Origin: Dehalococcoidia bacterium
GTDB taxonomy: Bacteria > Chloroflexota > Dehalococcoidia > Lucifugimonadales > Lucifugimonadaceae
Direction of reading: 5' to 3'
Assembly: GCA_012959765.1 (NCBI GenBank)
Contig: DUCO01000036.1
Location: 1 to 62,953 of the forward strand
Length of the DNA stretch: 62,953 nt
Shown here: in pieces, positions 17,229 through 25,850 of the stretch
Layout: each line of letters opens with the position of its first letter
Numbering within the stretch: the first letter of the stretch is position 1
Notes under the pieces: generated by a model
What the model was told of the DNA's origin: nothing
The model's input: only the letters and a program-made list of their open reading frames with translations
Database searches by the model: none
Program-made: the position numbers and the translations under genes

Positions 17229-18080
17229 TTGCAGAATCTGAAGATTGCGGCGATACAGATGACATCGGTGGTGGGCGATATCGAGGGCAATCTTGCCTCG
17301 ATTGATCGTCTACTCGGTGATGCGGTTGGGCAGGGCGCGGATATCGCCTGCTTTCCTGAGCTTTCGGTGAGTGGATACAACACCAGTGAACGTTCAGGCG
17401 AGCCTGCGAACGGCACACGTATTCCGCCCGGTATCGAAATTCCGAGCGCAGCAACCGACGGACTGGAAGCCATTGGCAAACGTCACGGCATCTGGTTCCT
17501 CGTAGGCCTGCTGGAACGAGATTCGTCGGGCATCGTCTACAACACTCAACTAGTCATCTCGCCAAACGGAATCGAAGGTAAATACCGCAAAACCCACGTA
17601 CCAACCACCGAAATTGGTACATGGCGACACGGTGATGATCTACCGATTTTCGATCATCCAAAAATCCGATTTGGGATCGAAATTTGCTACGACACCCACT
17701 TCCCGGAAGTATCGGCAGCACTCGCCGACAAAGGTGCCGAGCTGATCTTCATGCCCCACGCCTCAGGTGGTGTCGAACCTGCCCCCGAAAAGCAAGCACG
17801 CTGGGAGCGATACGTTCCGGCGAGGGCCTACGACAACACCGTGTTCGCAGCCATTTGCAATCAGGTAGGTGACAACGAAGCGGGTCATGTTTTCTCGGGC
17901 GTGACGTTCGTGTGCGATCCCACTGGCAAGGTGATGACCCAATCGAACGATGGAGCGGCTGAAGAGATCGTCATTGCCCAACTAAACTCAGCCGACCTCG
18001 AAGCAGCGCGCCACGTGCCCGAGACTTTCTTCAGGCATTTCAGGCGACCTGAAATATACGATTCATGGAGGAGTAACTAA
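17229..18080 (+). CDS. Nitrilase-superfamily amidohydrolase (carbon-nitrogen hydrolase)
   Basis: A 283-residue cytosolic amidase with the Glu-Lys-Cys triad in FPELSVSGYN (E44), EGKYRKTHVP (K121) and GIEICYDTHFPE (C153), numbered from TTG 17229. I prefer this start because GGAGCGG lies four bases upstream; GTG 17205 would add eight residues without a ribosome site. The stop overlaps the ATG of the CinA-like gene by one base. Family members hydrolyse small amides or carbamoyl compounds. As the leader of a coupled trio with an amidohydrolase-like and a nucleotidylyltransferase gene it may act on a nucleotide-linked amide. Confidence 0.87.
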   Translation: MQNLKIAAIQMTSVVGDIEGNLASIDRLLGDAVGQGADIACFPELSVSGYNTSERSGEPANGTRIPPGIEIPSAATDGLEAIGKRHGIWFLVGLLERDSSGIVYNTQLVISPNGIEGKYRKTHVPTTEIGTWRHGDDLPIFDHPKIRFGIEICYDTHFPEVSAALADKGAELIFMPHASGGVEPAPEKQARWERYVPARAYDNTVFAAICNQVGDNEAGHVFSGVTFVCDPTGKVMTQSNDGAAEEIVIAQLNSADLEAARHVPETFFRHFRRPEIYDSWRSN

Positions 18081-18619
18081 TGACTCCCCAGGAACTTGCA
18101 AAAAAACTTCATGGCGTTCCGGGTCGCGGCTGCGTGGTAGTAACAGGGTCTGGAGTTCAGGCGATAAGCGATCTGTTCGCCGAGCCCGGAACATCTCGCA
18201 CGATTCTCGAAGCTCAGGTCCCGTATGCCCGGCGTGCGTTGGACGAATATGTAGGCGTGCGGGCAGGGCAGCATGTATCAGCAGAAGAGGCGCTACTGAT
18301 AGCGCAGGCAGCCTTGAAGCGTGCCCGGCACCTTGCCGAAGGTGATGACAGCGACCAGCCGTTGTTCGGCGTTGGTTGTACGGCGGCGGTGGCAACAGAT
18401 AGGGTGCGTCGTGGCGAGGATAGGGCGCACGTTGTCTGGACCGATGGCACGCGCTCGGGTGGGGCGTCGATCTGGTTCGATAAAGAGACCCGAACCCGTG
18501 CCCAAGAAGACGCTATCGTGTCGGCGATCGTGATGAACTCGATTGCACAGGTATTGAATATCGAAGAGCGGCTGGACGTAGACGTTTTTGAAACGGAACG
18601 ATTTGATGAAATCACTTGA
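18080..18619 (+). CDS. CinA C-terminal-like (nicotinamide-nucleotide amidohydrolase type) protein
   Basis: A 179-residue single-domain protein resembling the CinA/PncC deamidase domain: VVVTGSGVQAIS with Ser24 at the nucleophile position, EPGTSRTILEAQVPYARRA with Tyr49 corresponding to the conserved Tyr, then GVGCTAAVATDRVRRGEDRA. In PncC this fold converts NMN to nicotinate mononucleotide, but the canonical AESCTGG is altered, so the substrate may differ. GGAGGAG precedes ATG 18080, which overlaps the nitrilase stop. Its 3' end overlaps the nucleotidylyltransferase start. Plants encode a protein that combines similar CinA-like and nucleotidylyltransferase parts, as I recall, which supports a functional link. 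Confidence 0.72.
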   Translation: MTPQELAKKLHGVPGRGCVVVTGSGVQAISDLFAEPGTSRTILEAQVPYARRALDEYVGVRAGQHVSAEEALLIAQAALKRARHLAEGDDSDQPLFGVGCTAAVATDRVRRGEDRAHVVWTDGTRSGGASIWFDKETRTRAQEDAIVSAIVMNSIAQVLNIEERLDVDVFETERFDEIT

Positions 18620-19226
18620 TCGACTGTACGCAGAAGAAATCGGTGCGCTCGTAATCTTGCCAGACGGCACAGCGAGCGAATCGCTGCCGACTCATCCGCT
18701 GGTGCTGGCAGGATCATTCAACCCGCTCCACGATGGACACCGCAGCATGCTCAGTGCCGCATCGAGCGTGGTGGATCAACCCGCCTTCTACGAAATCTCT
18801 ATCGTGAATGTAGATAAACCGATCCTTCCACGAGAGGAACTTGAAAAGCGTGCTGCGCAGATTACAGCCGACGGTAGCTCGCTGATCGTCACCAGCGCAC
18901 CGCGGTTCACCGAGAAATCTTCAATATTGCCCGGGGCAACTTTCGTGATCGGATTCGATACCTATATTCGGTTGATGGATAAGCGGTACTACCCGGACCA
19001 CACCGCCGGGGCGCACTCGTCGGTCGAAAATTCTCTGGATCTGATTCACGAGAACGGCTGCCGGTTCGTTGTGGTGGGAAGAGTGGACGATCACAGCCAG
19101 TTCCGTGGGCTGCACGACATCGAATTCGAAGTACCCGCGAGATTCCGAAGCATGTTCACCGAGCTTAGCGAATCAGAATTTCGCTCCGATCTATCGTCAA
19201 CGGATATTCGTAAACAAACTCGATAG
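18606..19226 (+). CDS. HIGH-motif nucleotidylyltransferase
   Basis: A 206-residue protein with the nucleotidyltransferase signature LAGSFNPLHDGH (residues 34-45), the ATP/CTP-binding HxGH form. A C-terminal FRSDLSSTDIRKQ resembles the second signature (ISST-x-IR) of NMNAT/NadD and phosphopantetheine adenylyltransferases. ATG 18606 overlaps the preceding stop (18617-18619) by 14 bases; a TTG at 18588 is possible. It is not a convincing NadD or CoaD by length or flanking residues, so the acceptor is unknown. Coupling to an amidase and a CinA-like protein points to metabolism or repair of a pyridine-type nucleotide. Confidence 0.75.
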   Translation: MKSLDRLYAEEIGALVILPDGTASESLPTHPLVLAGSFNPLHDGHRSMLSAASSVVDQPAFYEISIVNVDKPILPREELEKRAAQITADGSSLIVTSAPRFTEKSSILPGATFVIGFDTYIRLMDKRYYPDHTAGAHSSVENSLDLIHENGCRFVVVGRVDDHSQFRGLHDIEFEVPARFRSMFTELSESEFRSDLSSTDIRKQTR

Positions 19227-19325
19227 TTTGTGAAACGCTCAATCGGCCTTGCATCGCACCTTGGCGAGCCCGCATCTAACGCCTGTATTCAGGCGAATAG
19301 CTACACATAGGGACAACTCCGGCAC

Positions 19326-19916
19326 ATGACCACTACTGACAACAAAAACTCTCGAGTCGCAAACGCATCGGTCGAGCCGATGTTTACAGAACGATGGTCA
19401 TCAAAAGCATTCACCCATAAAAAACTGTCGGAAGACGAAATTGCTTCGTTGTTCGAAGCAGCCCACTGGGCACCTTCTGCTAGCAACAGCCAGCCTTGGG
19501 TATTCGTTTACGCCACCGATGGACCAAAGCGTGAAGAGTTCAATTCGCTGCTGAGCGATGGCAACAAGAGATACGCCCCCGATGCACCGATGATGATTCT
19601 GGTGTTCGCACGAACAGTGAACGACGAGGGCAAAAAAATGCGCACAGCCCAGTTCGACACCGGTGCTGCCTGGATGTCGCTGGCGCTACAGGCGAACCGG
19701 ATGGGCCTGAACACACGGGGCATGGGCGGAATCGACCTCGATGCCGCCTACGATGTTGCCGGTGTACCGCGGGACAAGTTCGAGACCGTCTGTGCCATTG
19801 TGGTCGGCACAAGAGGTACCGACGAAGATCTTCACGAGCGTATGGTCAAAGAAAACCTCGCCAACAGCCGAAAATCCGTTAGTGAAATGTCCTTCAAAGA
19901 CAGCTACATAGGCTGA
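19326..19916 (+). CDS. Nitroreductase-family flavoprotein
   Basis: A 196-residue FMN-dependent NAD(P)H oxidoreductase. The N-terminal TERWSSKAFTHKKLS (the R-S-x-R-x-F/K region binding FMN phosphate) and FEAAHWAPSASNSQPWVFVY are the family hallmarks, with the later GLNTRGMGGID and VPRDKFETVCAIVVG completing the fold. It is a dimeric cytosolic enzyme reducing nitro compounds, quinones or similar. It lies 100 bp downstream of the nucleotidylyltransferase in the same direction, so it may or may not belong to that operon. It converges with the SDR gene (12 bp). Confidence 0.87.
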   Translation: MTTTDNKNSRVANASVEPMFTERWSSKAFTHKKLSEDEIASLFEAAHWAPSASNSQPWVFVYATDGPKREEFNSLLSDGNKRYAPDAPMMILVFARTVNDEGKKMRTAQFDTGAAWMSLALQANRMGLNTRGMGGIDLDAAYDVAGVPRDKFETVCAIVVGTRGTDEDLHERMVKENLANSRKSVSEMSFKDSYIG

Positions 19917-19927
19917 TTTGGCTTCAC

Positions 19928-20779
19928 CTATCCGTGAAGGTCGGGCAATCGTGCTCCCGGATTTTGTTCGAGATACTTTGCCTGACCAAGACCGAACTGT
20001 TCCTGGAGTTGAATAGTTAAGCCACCGTCGATAGCCAGTGTGTGGCCGGTGATAAACGACGCATCTTCGGAGCACAGGAACGCAATGCCGTTGGCAATAT
20101 CGTCGGGCGTTCCGGTGCGACCAACAGGGTACTGATTAGCGAAGAATTTCAGCCCGTCGGGATTTTCTTCCCACATCTTCGCGATACCTTCGCTCACGAT
20201 GTGACCCGGGGCAATTGCGTTCACCCGAATACCGTCTCGCCCAAAATCGGTCGCCATCTGCCGAGTCATGCCCACAACACCTGCTTTTGCGGACTCGTAA
20301 ACGAGCATTCCGGGTTCCTGTAGAAAGCTGTGGACGCTCGCAAGGTTGATGATGTTGCCGCCGCCTGCTGCTCGCATGTGAGGAACGGCGTGCTTGGCCC
20401 CCAGATAGAGCGCCTTGAGCAGCACGTCTATCCCGTAGTCCCATGCGTCTTCTTCCACGGTCAGTGCCGTTCCATGAATCTTCGATTCGCCAGCCATGAC
20501 ACCGAACGCATTTTGAACGAGGATATCGAGTCGACCATACATATCGACCGTTTCGTTGACCATGCGTGCGATGTCTTCGCTCTGCGACACATCGACGTGA
20601 CTGGCTGCTGCAGTGCCTCCGGATTTTTCGATGTTGGCGACGTTCGCCGCTGCCGCTACGTCGTCGATATCGGCGATGAACACCTTCGCGCCTTCAGATG
20701 CCAGCTTTCTGGCGGTTGCTCCGCCAATTCCAAGTGCTCCGCCGGTGATAATCGCTACCTGACCTTCAAACCTGCTCAT
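19928..20779 (-). CDS. Short-chain dehydrogenase/reductase
   Basis: A 283-residue classical SDR: cofactor motif ITGGALGIGGA (11-21), LVQNAFG in place of NNAG (88-94), catalytic NLAS (S148) and YESAK (Y161, K165), and VNAIAPGHI after the active site. The acidic residue after beta-2 (VFIADIDD) indicates NAD(H) preference. The C-terminus (FGLGQAKYLEQNPGARLPDLHG) is longer than the minimal family and may cap the active site. Substrate is unknown; an alcohol or hydroxyacid is likely. Divergent from the kinase gene at 20901. Confidence 0.87.
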   Translation of the reverse strand: MSRFEGQVAIITGGALGIGGATARKLASEGAKVFIADIDDVAAAANVANIEKSGGTAAASHVDVSQSEDIARMVNETVDMYGRLDILVQNAFGVMAGESKIHGTALTVEEDAWDYGIDVLLKALYLGAKHAVPHMRAAGGGNIINLASVHSFLQEPGMLVYESAKAGVVGMTRQMATDFGRDGIRVNAIAPGHIVSEGIAKMWEENPDGLKFFANQYPVGRTGTPDDIANGIAFLCSEDASFITGHTLAIDGGLTIQLQEQFGLGQAKYLEQNPGARLPDLHG

Positions 20780-20900
20780 GTCGCCTCTTTGATTCGCTTC
20801 CAGTTGAGTGCTGCTGATTTATGGCGAAATGGTACCGGACGAAGCGGGCTGGGCACTGGTTCGTGTGGACGCACAAAGGGCGAGGTGTGACACTTTCGGC

Positions 20901-21992
20901 ATGTCGACTATCCCGATCCGGCGCGAAGAAATAACCGAGGACTGGCTTGCTGCCCGCCTAAGCGGCGTAGGGAAGTGCGAGATTTCTGATGTCGAACTGG
21001 AAGAGTTGACCGGGCATAACCCTGATCTTTCACAGCTGTTTCGGGTTCGTATCGAGTATTCCGTTCGTACGCCTGAACACCCCGACGTGGTGATCGTGAA
21101 GATCCCTCCGGTCGACGGCGTGGTGCGTATTCGAGAAGCAGATTATGGCCCTTACGTTGCTGAGTTGGGCAGCTATCGACTGCTTGAGTCGTACTACGGC
21201 GGATCGATAGCTCGAATGTATGCCGCGGTTGAGGATCAGGCGGAGAAGACAGTCGGCTTCGTTTTCGAAGATCTCGGCTTGCTACCTGAGGGCCAGAAAT
21301 ACGCAAAGATCGATCTTGGAATCGCGAAATCGACTCTCGATTTCATGGCCGAGTATCATGCTCGATTCTGGCGAGACGACTCACTTGGTGAGGCTTTCTG
21401 GCTTCACGATAGAGACTGGGCGTTCCTGTTCAACCAGAACCCGGTAGATTCTTCTATCGGTTGGAATGTGATCAAAACGGATGATCGCTTCGAGAAGACC
21501 GACGGTCTCGTTGTTGCTGGGGAGTATCTGGGAAGTCGCCTGACTGACCTGCGCGATTCCATGCGAAGTCGGCCAAGCACGCTGACTCACAACGATTTCC
21601 ACCAGGGCAACGTACTGCTCCGCCAGACTTCGAATGGCACTCAGCCAGTGATTATCGACTGGCAGTTGCCTGCGTTCTCAGGCGGCACCAACGATCTGGC
21701 CAAGTTCATGATGACTGCCGTGCCGTTCGAGATTCTTGCCGAGCACGAGGGTCGTCTTGTCGAGCGCTATGCGGAAAATCTCAAGGATGGTGGCGTAGGT
21801 GACTATTCGTTCGACGAGTGCTGGCGTGACTATCGTCGAGCGCAGGTCGCTACGTTCGGCAACTATGCGATTAGCTGCTACGAAACATCGCCAGCCGGCG
21901 GGTTGATCGAGTCGTCAGGCGATTCGACGCACGCAGTGATCAAGGCGTTATCGCTTGCTGACCCGGCCGAGTTGAACGAATTCCTGCCGTAG
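20901..21992 (+). CDS. APH/ecdysteroid-kinase-like small-molecule phosphotransferase
   Basis: A 363-residue protein kinase-fold phosphotransferase. The catalytic loop is THNDFHQGNVLL (D232, N237) and the Mg-binding Asp is in IIDWQLPAF (D253). An N-terminal nucleotide-binding lobe includes VIVKIPPVDG (Lys) and ELGSYRLLESYYGG (Glu). ATG 20901 is preferred to an upstream start at 20808, which overlaps the divergent SDR promoter region and adds 31 unlikely residues. Relatives phosphorylate choline, aminoglycosides, ecdysteroid-like or unknown alcohols; the substrate here is not evident. Confidence 0.8.
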   Translation: MSTIPIRREEITEDWLAARLSGVGKCEISDVELEELTGHNPDLSQLFRVRIEYSVRTPEHPDVVIVKIPPVDGVVRIREADYGPYVAELGSYRLLESYYGGSIARMYAAVEDQAEKTVGFVFEDLGLLPEGQKYAKIDLGIAKSTLDFMAEYHARFWRDDSLGEAFWLHDRDWAFLFNQNPVDSSIGWNVIKTDDRFEKTDGLVVAGEYLGSRLTDLRDSMRSRPSTLTHNDFHQGNVLLRQTSNGTQPVIIDWQLPAFSGGTNDLAKFMMTAVPFEILAEHEGRLVERYAENLKDGGVGDYSFDECWRDYRRAQVATFGNYAISCYETSPAGGLIESSGDSTHAVIKALSLADPAELNEFLP

Positions 21993-22008
21993 TCCAGCAG
22001 ACAGCCCG

Positions 22009-23205
22009 CTACTGCTTCGTCTTTGAAGGCTGTCTGAACAGCGCGAAGCTCGCCGAGTATCCGTGCAGGAACGTCTGATCGCCCACTGGTCCGATCTCGC
22101 CGTTCGAGAAGAACCCGGCAATCGGAATGTCGGCCACCATGTCGGTAAACATCGTCGTGTCGTGGTCAGGCGACCCGTACAGGTACTGCCCTCGTCCAAG
22201 ACAACTGAACAGCAGGGCGGAAGCGGGAACATCGCCATCGAGATTATCGATGTATTCCTCGAGCATCATGCGCAGATCTTCGTCGGCTGCCTGGGCGTCT
22301 CGAGCGAAGAACTGGACTACCTGCCCTTCCTGAACGAGTTCGCCGACCGCAAGCGTGCCATCTTCTTCGTCGGCTCCGAGTACATTCCTGATAAGGAATT
22401 CGCCTTCGCTTCGTTCTTGCGCAAGACGATCCATGATGATTCCGATTTGCAAAGACCGGCGGATGAGGCGCTTTTCGCGCGTCTCAGCAGCGTCGAATAA
22501 ATCGCGCAGTACTTCGAGCGGAGTTTGGTCGCCCAGTTTGGATATAACGTTGCCCTCAGACTCGGTAACAACCAGCGGTTCACCGATAGGACGACATCCT
22601 TGGGCTACTACGGTTTCAACTGCGAGATCGCCTGTGAATGCAACACCAACGGCACCCGATCGAACAGACTTACCGTTGATAAACAGGGCGTTGGCACCCG
22701 GCTGTCCGCCACCACTGGCGAGTCCACCGATTTTGACGGCATCCGAATATGCGAAATCGAGTCCGGCTAGCAGATGATCGCTACGAAGAGTGAACGGATC
22801 GGGTAGCAACATGATTGCCGGGCAATCTTCGGGTCGCACCCCGAGCAATGCGTGCCACTCTTCAGGCCCGGCGTCGGGACTTGGCAGCTCATCTTGATTC
22901 AGATGAAAAGGGGCGAGTTCAACTCCCGGTAACACAGCAGCCGAGATCGCAATCCCGGGTCGGCGTTCCACTTCCTGTCCACCACCAATAACACCCGCGG
23001 CTGAACAGCCGATAAGCACTTTCGCCCCAAGGGCTTCAGCGAGTACTTCTGGTGCTACGAAATACGACGGCGCGTGGTGAGACGAAATGAATACCACCGC
23101 CAGATCGGGATGTTGACCATCCAGATTCGCAAGTATTTGTTCAGATGCCTGTGTGACAGCCTCCGTGAAAGAAGGCGAATCAGATACGGCAGAACCCCAT
23201 TGCAA
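22009..23205 (-). CDS. FIST-domain sensory protein
   Basis: A 398-residue protein with FIST_N (about 1-210) and FIST_C (about 215-385): SHHAPSYFVAPEVLAEALGA, IGCSAAGVIGGGQEVERR, then LFSCLGRGQYLYGSPDHDT and IAGFFSNGEIGPVGDQTFLHGYS. FIST domains bind small ligands, thought to be amino acids, and are usually coupled to signalling enzymes. This is a stand-alone protein with no output domain, as in many environmental bacteria. There is no signal peptide. It converges with the kinase gene and lies 110 bp downstream of the class III aminotransferase, so co-transcription with that gene is possible. Confidence 0.85.
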   Translation of the reverse strand: MQWGSAVSDSPSFTEAVTQASEQILANLDGQHPDLAVVFISSHHAPSYFVAPEVLAEALGAKVLIGCSAAGVIGGGQEVERRPGIAISAAVLPGVELAPFHLNQDELPSPDAGPEEWHALLGVRPEDCPAIMLLPDPFTLRSDHLLAGLDFAYSDAVKIGGLASGGGQPGANALFINGKSVRSGAVGVAFTGDLAVETVVAQGCRPIGEPLVVTESEGNVISKLGDQTPLEVLRDLFDAAETREKRLIRRSLQIGIIMDRLAQERSEGEFLIRNVLGADEEDGTLAVGELVQEGQVVQFFARDAQAADEDLRMMLEEYIDNLDGDVPASALLFSCLGRGQYLYGSPDHDTTMFTDMVADIPIAGFFSNGEIGPVGDQTFLHGYSASFALFRQPSKTKQ

Positions 23206-23315
23206 GTCTTGCTTCTCCCGTCCCGACTCGGCTTCTCGGCTTCATCGGGATGTATCCAGTCAGTCTGCACCGCCACACCGCTCTAAAGTTGCCAACGGTG
23301 CAGAACTGGATAGCT

Positions 23316-24623
23316 CTACAGGGTCGGCAGAACGACGGCGGCCGCAGCGACAGTCTTGTCTATATCTTCGTCAGTGTGTGCTGAAGAAAGGTGAATCCGA
23401 CCATTTGAAGATAGTCGGATGCCCTGCTTGAGCATCTCTTTGGCGAACCGTGTGTACTTGCTGTCATCGCAATTACGGGCATGGTCTCGCCAATTCGTTA
23501 TTTCTTGTTTCGTTGTGAACGATATAGCGAATACCGATCCAACACCTTGTACATGTAAGTCGGACTCTAGCGATTTTGCGACATCGCGGAGTCCTTCCAT
23601 TAAGCGTAGCCCTTTGCCATTTAGATCGTCGTAAAACTCGTCACCACGTTCTTCAATGTGCTTGAGCGAAGCATATGTAGCCGATATCGACATCACGTTC
23701 GAATTGAAGCTGCCACCGTGATAAACGGTGCCATCCCCAATCAAGTCCATGATTTCACGCCTGCCAACGATCATGGCGATTGGGAAGCCACCGGCCATCG
23801 ACTTGGCGTAGGTCGCAAGGTCTGGGGTAATTCCCAAAAGTTCCTGTGCCCCGCCTCGTGCGACACGGAACCCGGTAATCACTTCGTCGAAAGCCAGCAG
23901 AGTACCGTTTTCTTTACAGAGCCTTTGCAGCGCCTCCAGGAACTCCGGTGATGGAACGATGCAGTTGGTGTTAGCGAGAATTGGCTCCATAATCACGCCG
24001 GCTATTTCGCCCTGATGATCGGCGAACGCCTTTTCGAGGAATCCCACATCGTTCCACTGGCAGATGACCAATCCGTCGGCCGATGCCGGGTCCATGCCCT
24101 CCGACTCACCAACTGGAACGGGCGCATCGTCAGGTCCTGCCTGATCGAGAGGCGGGTGAACGCTCCAGTTAACCGAATCCATCCAGCCGTGATAGTGGCC
24201 TTCGAATTTCAGAATCTTTGGTCGACCGGTGAAACCACGCATGGTTCTAAGTAACAGCTGGTCGATTTCGGTTCCCGATGATGCAAAACGCACAGTGGCG
24301 TCTTTCATCGGAATCATGCTCAGTGCCAACTCGGCTACTTCAAGTTCCTGCTCGAATTGAGCCGAGAACACGTAGCCCTTCTCCATGTCTGCAGCAACCT
24401 GCTTGTTTATGAAATCGGGAGCGTGACCGAAGAGGTTGGGGCCCATGCCTTGGATGAAGTCGATGTACTCATTGCCATCGACATCCCACATTTTAGAACC
24501 CTTAGCGTGGGTAAAGAACAGCGGTACGTCTGCTGGTTCGGCCACCCTGATCTGGCTTGATACACCACCTGCAACAAGCTCTTTCGCCTTGTCAAAAAGA
24601 CGCGCAGATCGATCGTGATTCAT
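23316..24623 (-). CDS. Class III aminotransferase (glutamate-1-semialdehyde aminomutase-like)
   Basis: A 435-residue PLP enzyme. It has LVAGGVSSQIRVAEP near the N-terminus, RFASSGTEIDQLLLRTMRGF, LLAFDEVITGFRVARGG with the cofactor Asp, and TYAKSMAGGFP with Schiff-base K274. The order and length resemble HemL (GSA aminomutase), but the N-terminal substrate region departs from the HemL consensus (a GVNSPVRA-like motif becomes GVSSQIRVAEP). It is therefore probably an aminotransferase on another substrate. The FIST gene follows 110 bp downstream. Confidence 0.83.
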   Translation of the reverse strand: MNHDRSARLFDKAKELVAGGVSSQIRVAEPADVPLFFTHAKGSKMWDVDGNEYIDFIQGMGPNLFGHAPDFINKQVAADMEKGYVFSAQFEQELEVAELALSMIPMKDATVRFASSGTEIDQLLLRTMRGFTGRPKILKFEGHYHGWMDSVNWSVHPPLDQAGPDDAPVPVGESEGMDPASADGLVICQWNDVGFLEKAFADHQGEIAGVIMEPILANTNCIVPSPEFLEALQRLCKENGTLLAFDEVITGFRVARGGAQELLGITPDLATYAKSMAGGFPIAMIVGRREIMDLIGDGTVYHGGSFNSNVMSISATYASLKHIEERGDEFYDDLNGKGLRLMEGLRDVAKSLESDLHVQGVGSVFAISFTTKQEITNWRDHARNCDDSKYTRFAKEMLKQGIRLSSNGRIHLSSAHTDEDIDKTVAAAAVVLPTL

Positions 24624-24727
24624 CGAAGTTTCACCTTTGAAAATTTCCTTACTCGAACGGAGTGCGGAAATTGTATCGCTACGTGAGCCGAATCGGTTGC
24701 AACAACTGTCGAGGATGGCCCCAGAAG

Positions 24728-25264
24728 CTAGCTGGTGAAGGCTTTATCGGACGGCTGGTTGATCGCCTGAGGCCAGAGCGACTCGGTGGTCGAATCGCTT
24801 TCCTCGGGTCCGCTATCGACATATTCATCGTCGAGCAGATCAAGGCTGGACGCCGGAAGTTTCAGCTCGAATATGCTGCCTTTGGTCATGTTGGGCACCA
24901 CCGTAAGCGTGCCTTCGTGCAACTCGGTCAGGTAGCGTGCGATCGAAAGGCCGAGCCCGGATCCATGTACGGGCGATGTGTCGACAAGTTTGCCACGATA
25001 GTACGGCGAGAGCACAGCTTCGATTTCGTCTTCGTTGATACCGGGACCCTGATCGATAACCCGTATCACCTGGTCTTCTTGCTCTCTCTGGATCTCGATC
25101 CGAATCAAGCCGCCCTTAGGCGAGTATTTGTGAGCGTTGCTGACAGGGTTGGCGATCACAGGCTTCAACCCGCTAACCTGCGAAGAAAAAGGAAAGCACA
25201 GCGACGGTGCGTGTTCGCTGGCAGAGGCATTCTTAACCGGAGCTCGCATCGACAGCAGGCACAC
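24728..25264 (-). pseudogene. Histidine kinase C-terminal fragment (HATPase only)
   Basis: Only the ATP-binding domain is recognisable: NPVSNAHKYSPKGG (N box), IRVIDQGPGINEDE (G1), VHGSGLGLSIARYL (G2) and a final GSIFELKLP. Similarity begins at about 25170; everything upstream in the frame (MCLLSMRAPVKNASASEHAP) is unlike any kinase. The phosphoacceptor domain and sensor input are absent, and the first bases overlap an opposite-strand ORF. It ends in an acidic tail (EESDSTTESLWPQ). This is the 3' stump of a kinase gene cut by a rearrangement near 25170-25200. Confidence 0.7.
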
Positions 25265-25751
25265 GTCAAAAGCGAAACTGAAAGTAACTGACTGGCCGAA
25301 CGATTATCAAATTTTTGAGACGCTTAAGGGCAGTTTGAAATCAGTATTAACAGTCACCAGCGTCGCAGACGAAGCATTAACAGGTACCGCGAAACTCAAG
25401 ATTAAAAGCTCGGGAGAAGATTCGACCTACGGTTGCCTTCTTGGAATTGACGGTGGCGGTTCTGAACAGTGGGGACACATTCAGGCTTGCATCGACTCTC
25501 CAGGACCTAACAATATTGATGGTTATTTTGGTGACGATGACGGCCTGGGCCTCTATTTCGGGGGTGGACCCGTATTCGCACCGACTGAACTGCACATCGT
25601 GGATAATGGTTCATACAAGGTGAAGAGTAAATTAACAGGAACAGAGCTAAAAGGTAAAATTCAAGTCACTGCGGATGCTCCACCCCCTGCATTGTTCCCT
25701 GCTGGATTCATCACGATCACAAAAACAGAAGCACAGTTCGCCATCGACTAA
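25137..25751 (+). CDS. Unrecognised protein, 5' end uncertain (possibly truncated)
   Basis: The frame is open from TTG 25137, but the first 18 or so codons lie on the antisense of the kinase stump and are probably not native. From about 25260 the sequence looks like a beta-rich protein: KLKVTDWPNDYQIFETLKG, DGYFGDDDGLGLYFGGG, NGSYKVKSKLTGTELKGK. It is more A+T-rich in its codons (AAA, AAT, TTA) than its neighbours. No signal peptide is seen, perhaps because the N-terminus was lost. A strong terminator follows 24 bp after the stop. Family and function unknown. Confidence 0.4.
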   Translation: MLTGLAITGFNPLTCEEKGKHSDGACSLAEAFLTGARIDSRHTSKAKLKVTDWPNDYQIFETLKGSLKSVLTVTSVADEALTGTAKLKIKSSGEDSTYGCLLGIDGGGSEQWGHIQACIDSPGPNNIDGYFGDDDGLGLYFGGGPVFAPTELHIVDNGSYKVKSKLTGTELKGKIQVTADAPPPALFPAGFITITKTEAQFAID

Positions 25752-25774
25752 CCGATACAGAATTGAAATTAGAG

Positions 25775-25805
25775 AAGGCCCTGGGAACAGTTCCCAGGGC
25801 CTTTT
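25775..25805. terminator. Strong terminator between convergent units
   Basis: AAGGCCCTGGGAAC and GTTCCCAGGGCCTT form a near-perfect 14-bp palindrome with a minimal loop, followed by TTTTGTTTT on the plus strand. It closes the unrecognised rightward gene and lies beyond the 3' end of the leftward HAD gene. Confidence 0.85.
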
Positions 25806-25850
25806 GTTTTGCAAACAGGGGTGTGAGATTTATCAGCTGGGATACAGAAT

